A stretch of DNA of 44,603 bases from Chloroflexota bacterium (GTDB lineage: Bacteria > Chloroflexota > Dehalococcoidia > JACQUA01): positions 1 through 44,603 of the forward strand of contig JACQUA010000062.1 in NCBI GenBank assembly GCA_016210565.1, given 5' to 3'. A program made the translations under genes and the position numbers. Positions 33,701 to 42,108 of the stretch are shown here, piece after piece (the first letter of the stretch is position 1; every line of letters begins with the position of its first letter). The notes below the pieces were generated by a model. The model did not search any database and had not been told where the DNA came from. It was given only the letters and a program-made list of their open reading frames with translations.

Positions 33701-34281
33701 AGGACGTCGAAGCCCCCGGCGGCATCGGCGCCTACGAGTTCGTGCTCACCTACCCCGGCGGCGCATCCGGCAACGCCATCAACATCGGGGCTATCCGGAC
33801 AGTTGATCCCTTCAGCGCCACGGCCGGGCCGGTCCCGCCCAGCAGCACCGGCGCCATGACCATCGCCGGCCTGCAAACGTCCGGCGCGCCCCAGGCCCCG
33901 GCCACCCTGGTGCGGGTGGCCCCGCGGATCATCGGGTCCGCCCTGGTCAGCCATAACCTCGTTATGACCTTCAATACCCTGTCAGACGTGGCCACCGGGG
34001 CCAACATCCCGGCGGACGGTCCCAGGACGTACGTCTTGCAGAGAGGCGACGCCCGCAAGGACGGCATCGTCGATATGTCTGACGCCCTGTTCATCGCCCA
34101 GTTCCGGGTGGGCATTCGACTGCAGGGCGATACCACGCTGCTCACCCACATCGTCAACGGGGCCAGCGTCCAGCTTGAAGCCACCAACACCGGCGAAAAA
34201 GCGACCATGAACGACGCCCTGTTCATCGCCCAGTACCGCGTAAACTTGAGAGACGCGAGCTTTAACTGGATAGCAGGATAG
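27772..34281 (+). CDS. Giant secreted protein: three beta-propellers, cohesin-like and PKD domains, C-terminal dockerin
   Basis: A 2169-aa exported protein (signal segment about 24-62). Order: cohesin-like domain (79-233); propeller I of TolB/PD40-type repeats (337-610; e.g. QIVFKSYRDGNPEIYRM); Pro/Thr linker; an Ig-like domain (673-770); propeller II of NIS-motif repeats (794-1210; VNISSSAGNS, DIYY); Pro/Thr linker; propeller III, again PD40-type (1307-1587); linker; a second cohesin-like domain (1645-1783); two PKD domains (WSFGDGTG; 1784-1943); a third cohesin-like domain (1944-2088); and a dockerin (2089-2169). Dockerin repeat 1 (GDARKDGIVDMSD) has the full Ca-loop D1-x-R-x-D5-x3-D9-x2-D12; repeat 2 keeps only the end. 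No catalytic motif is seen. It has a strong SD and its own promoter. It probably acts as a surface adhesin, scaffold or binding protein. Confidence 0.85.
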   Translation: MHEKHSFRPVVKRYASVFRGAWRRYSVPVIHIMVVTALIFSLIGSFAPQPPSGYAATPTPTQKAAKPKSEAWHPAGPHAMITPEFDEGPVGHRFIQNVELMNVPLIYGAEFHVKFDPSKLQVVDKDPVKPGVQIVNGPFLSPYDPAAIIQSVDNVAGFVNWAATLLNPQPPVSGGGILAGIEFQAIATGWTSVHFDNPVPYQPPVKVAEYLPGPPPSTRPLKLDGLFGSIKKIYPPAPRLEMPWVPVGPFQEVTVPVFYVGDTPPSFFDIFVDFDRTKLKAERGNAETVVIDNAAGRVRLSGRPGYEPLPTLTPMPTYTPGGTPLPTWTPPHQFIQQIVFTRWVPAAAIPGNYEIYKMNDDGTGQVNISNNPYDDMVPHTDAMGQIVFKSYRDGNPEIYRMAPDGTLQTRMTNNPADDFWPNISQDGTRIVFSSKRDNPNEDIYIMPNVPLAAPTRLTGAGPTGPGNTEPHFSYAGDKIVFTSFRDGPIPEIYMMDSNGANQTRLTNNQFDDHHPTFTPDFKILFTSNRADGVNFDLYIMDPVPNAPAARLTKDPAVDDFGRMKPTMTKIAFTSYRTANDEIFKMDPAGADPPAPQNLSNYALRDFHPDWILQPIIQPTPTLTPPPNITPWPTPTIWEPPPTPWPTPTPSPTPWQTPPPTMTPQPTATGTPKNILTGISSTFTVDPVTGQIILTVTILNPPYSDPSPFIGFEVIDPVTGEVINVFTFGGPMPTGVPLRFPVNLPPGPLMPNMLILHWLGQGGQNLGNSTSTFVQPTGPQSKPAAKPASQPLAAPKAWSAPYNISNSSGTSENAGSATFKDPNNNVHLVYRDNTPGNYDIYYTVLLYGAPFWFAPVNISASSGNSTAARVQATASGDVHAVWQDNSAGNYNIYYALKPLGGPWGAPLNMTSGLAGDHTNPRINLYYGGAGTEAFVVWEGGTAGSTDILYKRRDAAGIWSGLVNISSSAGNSMDPFLFRDALNNLNLAYSDNTGGADYDVYYASLPLGGFWGAPVNISSSNGVTSRKPQVRSDSAGNAYVMWEENPGGQWEIFYNAKPPAGPWPAPINVSNRPAPNDDTYFQFQVGSGGGVRAVWQSGATPDIWYAHKPGGGVWTVPVNISNTAGYSFHPRLARDSSDGLHVTYHDMTPGNYDIYYQYLPSGGVWTPPTNVSANAGTSINTSLQVDPSKVHIIWQDNTNLTNPDIFYAWEENPPPPPPTPTPGPSPVATPTPGPTPSPAPSPTPAGTPIATPTPQPFQQYYWLGNITFTAIGWHCTGSGLNIIINQFDPPQPITLNILNGFIKINEGPHRQSVVFHSLRDGNPELYMMEDFPGAPVTRLTTNTVPDRFPHTAPYQGRIVFESERGGNTDVYLRNPDGTEVRLTTAAAADTMPNLSYDGRRAVFVRDNDVWIMEPAPGATETNMTAHAAVDTDPHLNWDATRFVFVSDRDGNQEIWVRDTALGGTATQLTFTASPVVNKHPSFTPDGRVLFVSNRDPANLTAATINDNIYIMNGDGTGVTRLTNVTYTGAPNTFVNNHPRMKPNSKRIAFTSTRDGNTDIYMMNPDGTGEVRLTDVPAEDAHPDWLIGPPDIGPHQTPTPQPTYTPPPGGTLTPSPTPGAAATATPSPTPAATPSPSPSPSPTPTPVPATKVEAGTKVFAAGSTGNTVPVWVKNIVDPEGLGAYEVRIEHDPAKMTVTNILGGDAPFDAAPSKNLSTPGVVLMSALQFAMNPGPAGDVLIANLVVNAIGAPGQVSPLTVVLTAVSVKDADGNNIPAAPIHGSVKIFAADFTAVPDKGVAPLWVQFTDTSNGPTTAWLWNFGDNSGSTQQNPGHQYQQGGNYTATLTATLNSSGNPTHAKSALIQVIEPRFSASPVAGNAPLLVAFTDETRGTVNSWSWSFGDGTGSSSQNPTKTYNDVGTYTVRLTVSGPAGSASLTRESLINVTRVQHVPGFGQYQSSPDGIAWLDINVNRIFNPSTGQDVEAPGGIGAYEFVLTYPGGASGNAINIGAIRTVDPFSATAGPVPPSSTGAMTIAGLQTSGAPQAPATLVRVAPRIIGSALVSHNLVMTFNTLSDVATGANIPADGPRTYVLQRGDARKDGIVDMSDALFIAQFRVGIRLQGDTTLLTHIVNGASVQLEATNTGEKATMNDALFIAQYRVNLRDASFNWIAG

Positions 34282-34297
34282 GAGGGTAAAAACACGC

Positions 34298-34326
34298 TTG
34301 ACAACTGCCAAGGTTAATGGTATACA
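34298..34326 (+). promoter_or_regulatory. Near-consensus promoter of 6xPKD protein gene
   Basis: TTGACA (34298-34303), exactly 17 bp, TATACA (34321-34326). The leader is about 40 nt with AAGGAGGT (34358-34365) eight bases before ATG 34374. It lies in the 92-bp gap, so this gene has its own strong promoter. Confidence 0.85.
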
Positions 34327-34373
34327 TACATGGTTCTCGATAGGCACCGGCACCGAAAAGGAGGTCTCTAATC

Positions 34374-37073
34374 ATGGCTAACATCTATCATAAAGGTAAT
34401 GTCTTTCTCAGCCTGCTCGTCACGCTGGCGCTCCTGGTTTCCCTCGTTCCCCTGGGAGGCCCGGCAGCAGCTCAGGGGGAAACCATCACCAACATCACCG
34501 TCCAGTCAAACACCGTTTCGCTGGGCGGCACCACTACCACCACTATTATGATGAACGGCATCAGCGGTCCCAACGGTCCCGCGGCGTTCGACACCATGTT
34601 GATAAGCTACGACAGGTTGAAAGTGAATGTAGACTACGTCTCCGCCGCCAATAGCGGCATCACCGCCGGGGATGCGCCGTTCGGCACCCCCTCGCACAAC
34701 GCCAGCCTGGCCAACAATACCGGCGCCCTGAACCTCGGCTGGTTCGATATGGCCGGCGTTGGCACGGGCGGACCCATCGCCAGCCTCAGGGTGGCGACGG
34801 TCCGGTGGAAAGCCCTGCAGGCCGGTGTTCACAATCTGACCCTGACGCTGGGTTCTATCAATGACATGACGGGCACTCCCATTACAGTCAGCGCGCTGGT
34901 CAGCGGCACGCTCACCGTCTGGGCCTACCCGGTGGCCAGTTTCACCGAGGACAAGTCCAGCGGCAACACCCCCCTCACCGTCCAGTTCACCGACACGTCT
35001 GCTGGCCCCGCCCAGTCCTGGAACTGGAACTTCGGCGACGGCACCGGCAGCTCTTCTCAGAACCCGAGCAAGACCTATAACAACGCCGGCGACTACACCG
35101 TCAGCCTGGTGGTCACCAACCCGGTGGGTACCAGCACCAACAACGCCACCGCCGTCAAACGCGCCTGGGGCATTCCCGACGCCATCTTCACCGAAAGCGC
35201 CTCCAGCGGCCTGCCGCCCCTGACCATCCAGTTCACCGACCAGTCCACGGGCAACATCACCACCTGGAACTGGATCTTCGGCGATGGTACGGCTAACAGC
35301 AACACCAAGAACCCCTCGCATACTTACAGCACCCCGGGCATCTACACCGTGGTCCTTTCGGCCGGCAACCCCAGGGGCACCGACACCGCCACGGCCACCA
35401 AGACCGTCTGGGCCTATCCGGTGGCCAGCTTCAGCGAGGACAAGTCCAGCGGCAACGCGCCCATGACCGTCCAGTTTACCGATACCTCGTCCGGCCCGGC
35501 CACAGGCTGGGACTGGGACTTCGGGGACGGCACCGCCCACGGCAACACCAAGAACCCGGTCCACGTCTACAGCACGCCGGGCAACTATACCGTAAGGCTC
35601 GTCGTGAGCAACCCGGCCGGCCAGAGCACCAATAACGCCACCGCGCTCAAGCAGGTCTGGGGCCAGCCCGTGGCCGTCTTCACCGAGGACAAGTCCAGCG
35701 GCAACACCCCATTGACCGTCCAGTTCACCGACGGCTCCACCGGCAACATCACCTCCTGGTCCTGGACCTTCGGCGATGGCGTGGGTACCAGCAACACCAA
35801 GAATCCGACCTATACTTACAGCACCCCGGGTAACTACACCGTCACCCTGACTGTGAACAACCCCGGCGGCTTCCAGCCCGGCACCGCCACCGCCGTCAAG
35901 AGCGCCTATGGGGTGCCGGCCGCCAGCTTCAACGAGAGCGAGTCCCAGGGCAACATCCCGTGGACCGTCTTCTTCTTCGACACCTCCACGGGTAACATCA
36001 CAACCTGGGACTGGAACTGGGGCGACGGTACGACTCGCGGGACCACCCTGCACGGGCAGCACACCTACAACACGCCGGGTAACTACACCGTCACGCTGAC
36101 CGTTAATAACCCCAGAGGTCCGGCCAGCACGGCCACGGCCGTCAAGAGGGCCTACGGCATTCCTTCGGCCAGCTTTACCGCCCTGCCTACGTCCACCAAC
36201 CCCGGCACTCCCATCCAGTTCACCGACACGTCGTACGGCAACATCACCACCTGGTCCTGGAGCTTCGGCGACCTCACCGGCAGTTCCTCCCAGAACCCGT
36301 CCAAGTCCTACGCCGCCGACGGCACCTACCGGGCGACCCTGACGGTAAACAACCCGAGGGGACCGGCCAGCAGCTCCTTCTTTGACATCACCATCGTCAG
36401 CTACAAGGCCGAGACCGCCCTGGTCCAGGGCGCCACCGCCCTCCCTGAGGCCCAGGTCTACCTGGCCGGCAAGATAAACCGGTTCTTCAACCCGGTGCCT
36501 CCCAATGATACCGTGGTCCTGCCGGACGGCCTCGGCGCCTTTGAAGCCGTCGTCTCCTACCTGGATACCAAGGTTACCATGAAGGGCGGCGCCGCCATGG
36601 CGCCGTTCTCCGGCGCCCCCGGCTACGCGGCCAACCAGGCAACCATAACCGGCTTCCAGGCCTCGTATCCCGGACCCCAGCCCGGCTCCGAGCTGTTCAG
36701 GCTCTACCCGTGGCTCACCTCCAGCGTCCTGGAAGACGTGACCTTCACGCTCCGTTTCAATACCATCACGCTGGCCAACCCCGGCGGCACATCTATCCCC
36801 CAGAACGCCGACGTCACCAAGACGTTCCGCCGCGGCAACGCCGATAACTCCACCCAGGTCCCCGACCCGGTCACCATGTCCGACGCCCTCTGGATAGCCC
36901 AGTTCCGCGTCGGCACCAGGGGCCTCGGCGAAACGACGGCGCTGGTTAACGCCATCAACGCTGCAACGCCTCAGAATGACTCGCCCTACGCCAAGATCAC
37001 CATCAACGATGCCCTGTTCATCGCCCAGTACCGCGTGCAGCTCCGCGACGGCTCCTTCAACTGGCTAGCCTAG
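34374..37073 (+). CDS. Secreted PKD-repeat protein with cohesin-like domains and C-terminal dockerin
   Basis: An 899-aa exported protein. Signal peptide with cleavage near PAAAQG (about 34); an N-terminal cohesin-like domain (36-183); six PKD domains in tandem (about 185-676), each with the W-x-[FW]-G-D hallmark (e.g. WNFGDGTGSSSQNPSKTY) and the closing TV[ST]L-x-V-x-NP strand; a degenerate cohesin-like domain (677-820); and a dockerin-like end (821-899). Dockerin repeat 1 (RGNADNSTQ...VTMSDALWIAQFRVG) has an enlarged loop and repeat 2 ends INDALFIAQYRVQLRD, almost identical to the other two dockerin proteins of this locus. No enzyme domain is present. The strongest promoter and ribosome site in the window suggest high expression, in line with a structural surface layer or fibre protein. 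Confidence 0.88.
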   Translation: MANIYHKGNVFLSLLVTLALLVSLVPLGGPAAAQGETITNITVQSNTVSLGGTTTTTIMMNGISGPNGPAAFDTMLISYDRLKVNVDYVSAANSGITAGDAPFGTPSHNASLANNTGALNLGWFDMAGVGTGGPIASLRVATVRWKALQAGVHNLTLTLGSINDMTGTPITVSALVSGTLTVWAYPVASFTEDKSSGNTPLTVQFTDTSAGPAQSWNWNFGDGTGSSSQNPSKTYNNAGDYTVSLVVTNPVGTSTNNATAVKRAWGIPDAIFTESASSGLPPLTIQFTDQSTGNITTWNWIFGDGTANSNTKNPSHTYSTPGIYTVVLSAGNPRGTDTATATKTVWAYPVASFSEDKSSGNAPMTVQFTDTSSGPATGWDWDFGDGTAHGNTKNPVHVYSTPGNYTVRLVVSNPAGQSTNNATALKQVWGQPVAVFTEDKSSGNTPLTVQFTDGSTGNITSWSWTFGDGVGTSNTKNPTYTYSTPGNYTVTLTVNNPGGFQPGTATAVKSAYGVPAASFNESESQGNIPWTVFFFDTSTGNITTWDWNWGDGTTRGTTLHGQHTYNTPGNYTVTLTVNNPRGPASTATAVKRAYGIPSASFTALPTSTNPGTPIQFTDTSYGNITTWSWSFGDLTGSSSQNPSKSYAADGTYRATLTVNNPRGPASSSFFDITIVSYKAETALVQGATALPEAQVYLAGKINRFFNPVPPNDTVVLPDGLGAFEAVVSYLDTKVTMKGGAAMAPFSGAPGYAANQATITGFQASYPGPQPGSELFRLYPWLTSSVLEDVTFTLRFNTITLANPGGTSIPQNADVTKTFRRGNADNSTQVPDPVTMSDALWIAQFRVGTRGLGETTALVNAINAATPQNDSPYAKITINDALFIAQYRVQLRDGSFNWLA

Positions 37074-37096
37074 GGCAGGCTTAGCGACCAGGGAGA

Positions 37097-37124
37097 GGGG
37101 GGGCAGACGAAAGTCTGCCCCCCC
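37097..37124 (+). terminator. Strong hairpin terminator after 6xPKD gene
   Basis: A perfect 12-bp stem GGGGGGGCAGAC / GTCTGCCCCCCC with a GAAA tetraloop, 23 bp after the stop codon. The T-run is weak ('atcttt' a few bases on). Confidence 0.7.
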
Positions 37125-37494
37125 CCACCCATCTTTAGTACTTTCTTCCAGCAGCACATCTCAGCAGTCCTCCGAATCAACCGGTCGGCAGCAGGGCATG
37201 TGGAGGCGCAGCGCGACACCACACTGTCATTCTGAGCGAAGACGAGTCCCGATGCTATCGGGACGAGTCGAAGTCGAAGAATCCTTCGGGGGGAAGCCCG
37301 GAACGAAAGACGCTTCGCGTCGCCTTTCACTTCGCTCGGGGCTCCGGCTCAGGGTGACAGATGTCATTGCGAGCGAAGCGCGGCAATCCCCCAGATGTCA
37401 ACCCAGCCAGGGGATTGCTTCGTCCCGACGAAATCCGGACTCGCAATGACGGTCTATTTTCACGCGAATCCGGCGTTTTCACGCTACTTACTTA
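37125..37494. repeat. REP-type repeats
   Basis: No gene. It contains the 'cattctgagcgaagacgag...agggtgacag' pair (37226-37360) and the 'cattgcgagcgaagcg...cgcaatgac' pair (37362-37450), in the same order as at other loci. Confidence 0.7.
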
Positions 37495-37507
37495 TTGACA
37501 AGTGTGG

Positions 37508-37513
37508 TATAAT
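37508..37513 (+). promoter_or_regulatory. Extended -10 promoter of anchored cohesin protein
   Basis: TGG-TATAAT forms an extended -10. TTGACA lies 7 bp upstream (37495-37500), too near for a normal -35. The predicted start at about 37520 coincides with a hairpin, GCAATA (37521-37526) / TATTGC (37535-37540). Confidence 0.6.
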
Positions 37514-37538
37514 CCTCAAAGCAATAAAAAAGCCTATT

Positions 37539-37632
37539 GCGCCCGGCGACCAGATCAGCCAAGTTGACATACCTGTGGAATAATGCGGCCAACACTCAAG
37601 AGTCCTGTCGCGCCTGACGACCAGGTCAGCCA
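37539..37632 (+). promoter_or_regulatory. Long 5' leader with 23-bp direct repeat
   Basis: Two copies of a 23-bp word (GCGCCCGGCGACCAG... at 37539-37561 and GCGCCTGACGACCAG... at 37610-37632, three mismatches) are 71 bp apart in the ~165-nt leader. The second copy forms a CTGAC-GACCAG-GTCAG hairpin. I could not match it to a known riboswitch. Confidence 0.4.
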
Positions 37633-37683
37633 GCTATGCCTGCCACCAAGCCAGACCGGTTACCTATAAGGGAGGAATTCCTA

Positions 37684-40600
37684 ATGAAAAAAGTCACGAA
37701 GAGATTTATCAGGGGTATGAATGTGGCCCTGTCCGCAATTCTCATAGCCCTGCTGGGGCTCGGTGGCCTGATGGTATCTCCCACGCCGGCGGCGGCCCAG
37801 GGGGTCGTCGTCAGCGTTACCAAGGTGGCCGTAGCCGGCGGCGGCGCCGGCACGGCCTACGTCAGCGTCAGCAACATCCCCGCCCCGGGACTCGGGGCCT
37901 ATGATATCTGGGTCAATTTCGATAATACCAGAATAACCATAACCGGAATCAACGCCGTCTCCTTCGACCCGTTTACCCTCACTTTCGCTTCTAATACCCC
38001 GGCGCAGGCCAACACCGCCGGCAGGGTAATGATCAGCGGCTTTCAGGCAGCCCCACCCGGACCCACCGGGACCATCGCCCTGGCTGCCATCTCCCTGACA
38101 ATCAACCAGGCCGGTACCTTCGCCCTCACCCCACTGGTCAACATGCTAACCGCCGCCGACCCCGGCCTGACTGCTATCCCCAACACCATCTCCGCCGGCC
38201 AGGCCATCCGCACCCCCGGACCGACGGTCAGCATTTCCCACGCCACCCTCCAGGTCGGACCCGCCAATAGCGCCAATCTCAACGTTATGGTGGACAACTT
38301 CACCGACCCCCAGGGCCTCGGCGCCTACGAACTGAGGATGAATTTCGACAGGACCAGGGTTAAGGTAAACAGCGTCATGGGCGGGGCCGCTCCCTTCAAC
38401 GCCCAGCCCGTGAACAACCGTCTGACCGATGGCCACCCCCAGGACGCCAACACGGTTGGCTTTCTCCGACTTACGGTCATCCCCACCTGGGCCCAGGGGC
38501 CTATCGGGAATGGAATCCTCATAGCCGTCATCAACGTCAGCCTCCTGGCGGGTACCCCCGTGCCCGGCTTCGAGAACCTTCCCCTGACGATTGATGTCCT
38601 GTCCGACATCGTCGGCGATGAATACGCCTCCGGCGCGGCCAACCCCGGCGGCCTCCATAGCTCCGCCACCGCCATCCCTACCGTTACCGTCGGTTCCCGG
38701 ACCATCGACGTCGGGCTGGCCTCCTCCGGGAACATCACCGTCATCGCCACCAACGTACCGGCGGTCGGCCTGGCCGCCTGGGAGTTCCAGCTAACCTTTG
38801 ACCCCACCAAGGTGAAGATCAACGGCGTCACCGGCGTGGCGCCGTTCGACGCTAACCTGTCCACTTCAAGCCTGGCCACCGCTAACACCACCGGTTCGCT
38901 CACCGTCACCGCGTTCCAGAACTCCGGCGTTCCGACCGGGACGGTTCCCCTGGCGAACATTAGCGTCAGCGCCCTGGTTGCAGGCACATCATCACTCATT
39001 ATCGGCATCAACACCTTCACCGCCGCCGACGGCCCGGGTACGCCTGTCACCACCAACGTTGTCCACGGTTCCGTCACCGGCGGCACGTTGCCCCCCACGG
39101 CCGGATTCACCATTGCCCTCAACCCCGTCAGCGGGATAGCGCCGGTTACCGTGACCTTCACCAACACCTCCACCGGCGCCACGTCCTACTCGTGGGACTT
39201 CGGCGACACCGGCGCCGGCAGCACCAGCAACGCGGCCACTCCGCCCAATAAGGTCTACAGCAACCCCGGCACGTTCACCATTACCCTTACTGCAACCAAC
39301 ACCGCCGGCAGCAACATATTCACCCAGCAGGTAACCATTCTCGCCATACCGGTGTCCAGTTTCACCATGACGAAAGCGCCGCTTTCGGGCGTGGCCCCGG
39401 TCCTCGTTACCTTTACCGATAATTCCACCGGCGGTCCCACCTCCTGGTCGTGGGATTTCGGCGACGGCACCGGCAGCTCCACGCAAAACGTCACCAAGAC
39501 CTATTCCACTCCCGGCAACTATACCGTCACCCTGAGGGTATCTAACGTCGCTGCGCCCGGAGGGGTCGCTTCTTCTCAGGCGCTGGCCGTCTACGGCAAC
39601 CCCGCCGCCGGCTTCACCAAAACATTGAATCCGGCCAACGGCGTGCGTCCGGTTACCGTCAACACCACCGCCACCTCCACCGGCAATATCGTAACCCACA
39701 CCTGGAACTGGGGAGATGGCAGTCCCACCCAGACCGGCAATACCGCCTCCCACATCTACTCTGATCCCGGTAACTTCACCATCAGTCTGACGGCCACCAA
39801 CCCGGCGGGTTCCAATACCACCACCCAGGTCGTCAGTGTTTACCGGGCGCCCAACGCTAATTTCAACGCTGTCGGCGTCATCAACACGCTGACCGTAAAC
39901 TTCACTGACACCTCCGACGGCAACATCGTTAGCTGGCTCTGGAACTTCGGCGACGGCACGACGAGTTCGACCCAGAACCCATCCCACACCTACAGCAGCG
40001 CCCAGCGTGTGGATGTGAGCCTGACAGTGACCAACCCTGCCGGAGGCGCTACCAGGACGCGGACCGTGGACGTCTCCCTCCTCGGCACTTTTGACCCCCC
40101 CGCGGCGACCTTTACGCGGACCCTGAACCCGGCAAACGGCAAGGTCCCGGTCGTGGTCAACTTCAATGATACATCCAGCGGCCCGGCCCTGACCTGGGAC
40201 TGGAACTTCGGCGACGGCACGGCTCACAGCAACACCAAGAACCCGTCCCATACTTACAGCACCCCGGGCAATTACACGGTGGCGCTGGCCGTCACCAACC
40301 CCGTGAGCTCCAGCAACACCTCGCAGGCCATCAGCGTCTACGATACCCCGGTTCCGGGCTTCAACGCGGCGCGCATCCCGCGGGGCTTTACCTTCACCGA
40401 CCTGTCCACCGGGAACATAGTGTCCTGGTTCTGGCAGTTCCCCGATGGCAGCACCAGCACCCTTCAGACCCCCGGCAACAAGACCTTCACTACCCTGGGG
40501 GTCGCGCAGCCCGTTACCCTCGCCGTGAATAACCCGCTGGTAGTCGGCCCTAACCCGACCCTGACCCAGAACGTTACGGCCTACGACACGCCAGCCGCTA

Positions 40601-42066
40601 ACTTTGCCTTTGCCATCGCGCCTGCGACAGGCGTCCCGGCTACGGTGACCTTCACCGACACGTCCACCGGCCCCGGCGTGAGCTGGCTGTGGAACTTCGG
40701 CGACGGAACCGGCAGCTCCTCCCAGAACCCCCAGCACGTCTATAACGCCGTCGGCGCCTACACCGTCGGCCTTACTATCAACAACCCGCTCGGTCCCGCC
40801 AACACGCGCACCCAGACCGTCAATATCCAGGCCGGCGGCGCCGCGATCATCGTTGGCGGCGGCGGCGCGCCGGTGGCGCCTCCCGCTCCACCTCCTCCCC
40901 CGCCTGCCCCCGCCCCGGTCGTGGTCACTATACCGGGGGGCAACATTACCATCAACCCCGGCTCTGTCGCCAGGGACGCTCAGGGCAACCCGGCGCCGCC
41001 GACCCCCGGTCAGAATATCTCTGTCACCATCGCGCCGGACGGTACCACAACCCTGACCATCCCGGCCAGCACCGGGCGCGACACGACTCTGGCTAGCTTC
41101 ACCGACCCGGTAAGCGGCGTGAAATTCGAGAACAACACGCTGACCGTGCCGGTGGTCCAGCAGGGTGTCGTGCTCGGCAACATCATTGTCACCACGGGCC
41201 CCGCCCAGGGCCAGGGCGCCACCGCCCAGGCTGCCGTGACCAGCATCAAGTATGCCGCCTCACCGGTAGCCCATACCGCCCTGATGGTCGGCTCCTCGAA
41301 GCCCGGGGCAGCCCCCGGCCAGGCGCAGCTCACGCTGCAGTTGAAATCGCTGCCAACGGGCGCCGCCATTAGCACCGTCTTGCTCAGCGGCGCCGACGCC
41401 GTGGCCAAGATCAAGGCCGTTCTCGCCAAGTTCAACATCAAGGACACCGCACTTGGCCTGGATGTTAGCGCCACCAATGTCGATATCACCGGGGCGACCA
41501 TCGAGTTCGTCGCGCCCAAAACGTGGGTAGACGGGGCTGGCGGAGTCGCCAGCCTGGGCATCGCCCGTGAGTCCGCCACCGTCGCCGAAGTGGTCAAACC
41601 CAAATCGGCCACCGTAGTTGGGGATACAGTCAAAGTCGTGGCGGAAACCGCCGGAGCGTCCGTCTTCGCGCTGGTAGCGCTCCAGGTAGTCCCGACGCCC
41701 ACACCGCCCCCGCCGCCGACCGTTGCCCCAACCACTCCGGCGCCGACGCCGGCGCCGACCACTCCTGCGGTCAAGCCGACGGCGAAGCCGCCCACGCCGG
41801 CGCCCAAGCCGACTACCCCGGCGCCCACCACCCCTGCGGTCAAGCCGACGGCCAAGCCCACCACGCCACCGCCGGTGGTGGTCGTCACCCCGCCGCCGCC
41901 CGCGCCCAAACCGCCCGCGCCGACTCCGACCGTGGCGCCGCCGGCGCCTCCCGCGCCGCCCGGGCCTAACCTGACCCTGATCATCAGCATCATCGTCGCG
42001 CTGCTGATAGCCCTGTTCATCGTCTGGTTCTTCTTCTTCAGACGCCGCAAAGCGGAAGAGGACTAG
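37684..42066 (+). CDS. Membrane-anchored scaffold: three cohesin-like and seven PKD domains, C-terminal sorting/anchor tail
   Basis: A 1460-aa exported protein. The start ATG 37684 has AAGGGAGGAATT upstream. Signal peptide to about 39 (SPTPAAAQG). Three cohesin-like domains follow (about 40-177, 178-337, 338-474) sharing the [PG]-GLGAY[DE][IL] or GLAAWEFQL strand and the [FI]-[DN]-x-[TA]-[RK]-[VI] segment. Then come seven PKD domains (about 475-1054; W-[DN]-[FW]-GDG), a Gly/Pro linker, an unassigned beta domain (about 1080-1336), a ~90-residue Pro/Ala/Thr/Lys stalk and a C-terminal membrane helix (about 1430-1452). It ends FFFFRRRKAEED. The stalk-helix-basic end has the layout of sorting signals used by sortases and exosortases, but a simple stop-transfer anchor is equally possible. 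It is the only protein of the locus with cohesin-like domains and no dockerin, so it is the best anchoring scaffold candidate. Confidence 0.87.
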   Translation: MKKVTKRFIRGMNVALSAILIALLGLGGLMVSPTPAAAQGVVVSVTKVAVAGGGAGTAYVSVSNIPAPGLGAYDIWVNFDNTRITITGINAVSFDPFTLTFASNTPAQANTAGRVMISGFQAAPPGPTGTIALAAISLTINQAGTFALTPLVNMLTAADPGLTAIPNTISAGQAIRTPGPTVSISHATLQVGPANSANLNVMVDNFTDPQGLGAYELRMNFDRTRVKVNSVMGGAAPFNAQPVNNRLTDGHPQDANTVGFLRLTVIPTWAQGPIGNGILIAVINVSLLAGTPVPGFENLPLTIDVLSDIVGDEYASGAANPGGLHSSATAIPTVTVGSRTIDVGLASSGNITVIATNVPAVGLAAWEFQLTFDPTKVKINGVTGVAPFDANLSTSSLATANTTGSLTVTAFQNSGVPTGTVPLANISVSALVAGTSSLIIGINTFTAADGPGTPVTTNVVHGSVTGGTLPPTAGFTIALNPVSGIAPVTVTFTNTSTGATSYSWDFGDTGAGSTSNAATPPNKVYSNPGTFTITLTATNTAGSNIFTQQVTILAIPVSSFTMTKAPLSGVAPVLVTFTDNSTGGPTSWSWDFGDGTGSSTQNVTKTYSTPGNYTVTLRVSNVAAPGGVASSQALAVYGNPAAGFTKTLNPANGVRPVTVNTTATSTGNIVTHTWNWGDGSPTQTGNTASHIYSDPGNFTISLTATNPAGSNTTTQVVSVYRAPNANFNAVGVINTLTVNFTDTSDGNIVSWLWNFGDGTTSSTQNPSHTYSSAQRVDVSLTVTNPAGGATRTRTVDVSLLGTFDPPAATFTRTLNPANGKVPVVVNFNDTSSGPALTWDWNFGDGTAHSNTKNPSHTYSTPGNYTVALAVTNPVSSSNTSQAISVYDTPVPGFNAARIPRGFTFTDLSTGNIVSWFWQFPDGSTSTLQTPGNKTFTTLGVAQPVTLAVNNPLVVGPNPTLTQNVTAYDTPAANFAFAIAPATGVPATVTFTDTSTGPGVSWLWNFGDGTGSSSQNPQHVYNAVGAYTVGLTINNPLGPANTRTQTVNIQAGGAAIIVGGGGAPVAPPAPPPPPPAPAPVVVTIPGGNITINPGSVARDAQGNPAPPTPGQNISVTIAPDGTTTLTIPASTGRDTTLASFTDPVSGVKFENNTLTVPVVQQGVVLGNIIVTTGPAQGQGATAQAAVTSIKYAASPVAHTALMVGSSKPGAAPGQAQLTLQLKSLPTGAAISTVLLSGADAVAKIKAVLAKFNIKDTALGLDVSATNVDITGATIEFVAPKTWVDGAGGVASLGIARESATVAEVVKPKSATVVGDTVKVVAETAGASVFALVALQVVPTPTPPPPPTVAPTTPAPTPAPTTPAVKPTAKPPTPAPKPTTPAPTTPAVKPTAKPTTPPPVVVVTPPPPAPKPPAPTPTVAPPAPPAPPGPNLTLIISIIVALLIALFIVWFFFFRRRKAEED

Positions 42067-42081
42067 AGGACAAGAAAATCT

Positions 42082-42108
42082 CGGGCGCCCCCGGTTCGGG
42101 GGCGCCCG
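42082..42108 (+). terminator. Hairpin terminator after anchored scaffold gene
   Basis: A perfect 12-bp stem CGGGCGCCCCCG / CGGGGGCGCCCG with a 3-base loop, 15 bp after the stop. No T-run follows. Confidence 0.65.

Noticed and set aside
37521-37683. Cyclic-di-GMP or other known riboswitch in the scaffold leader
   Set aside because: The conserved cores I know (for example the GEMM motif) are not present; only a hairpin and a direct repeat are seen.
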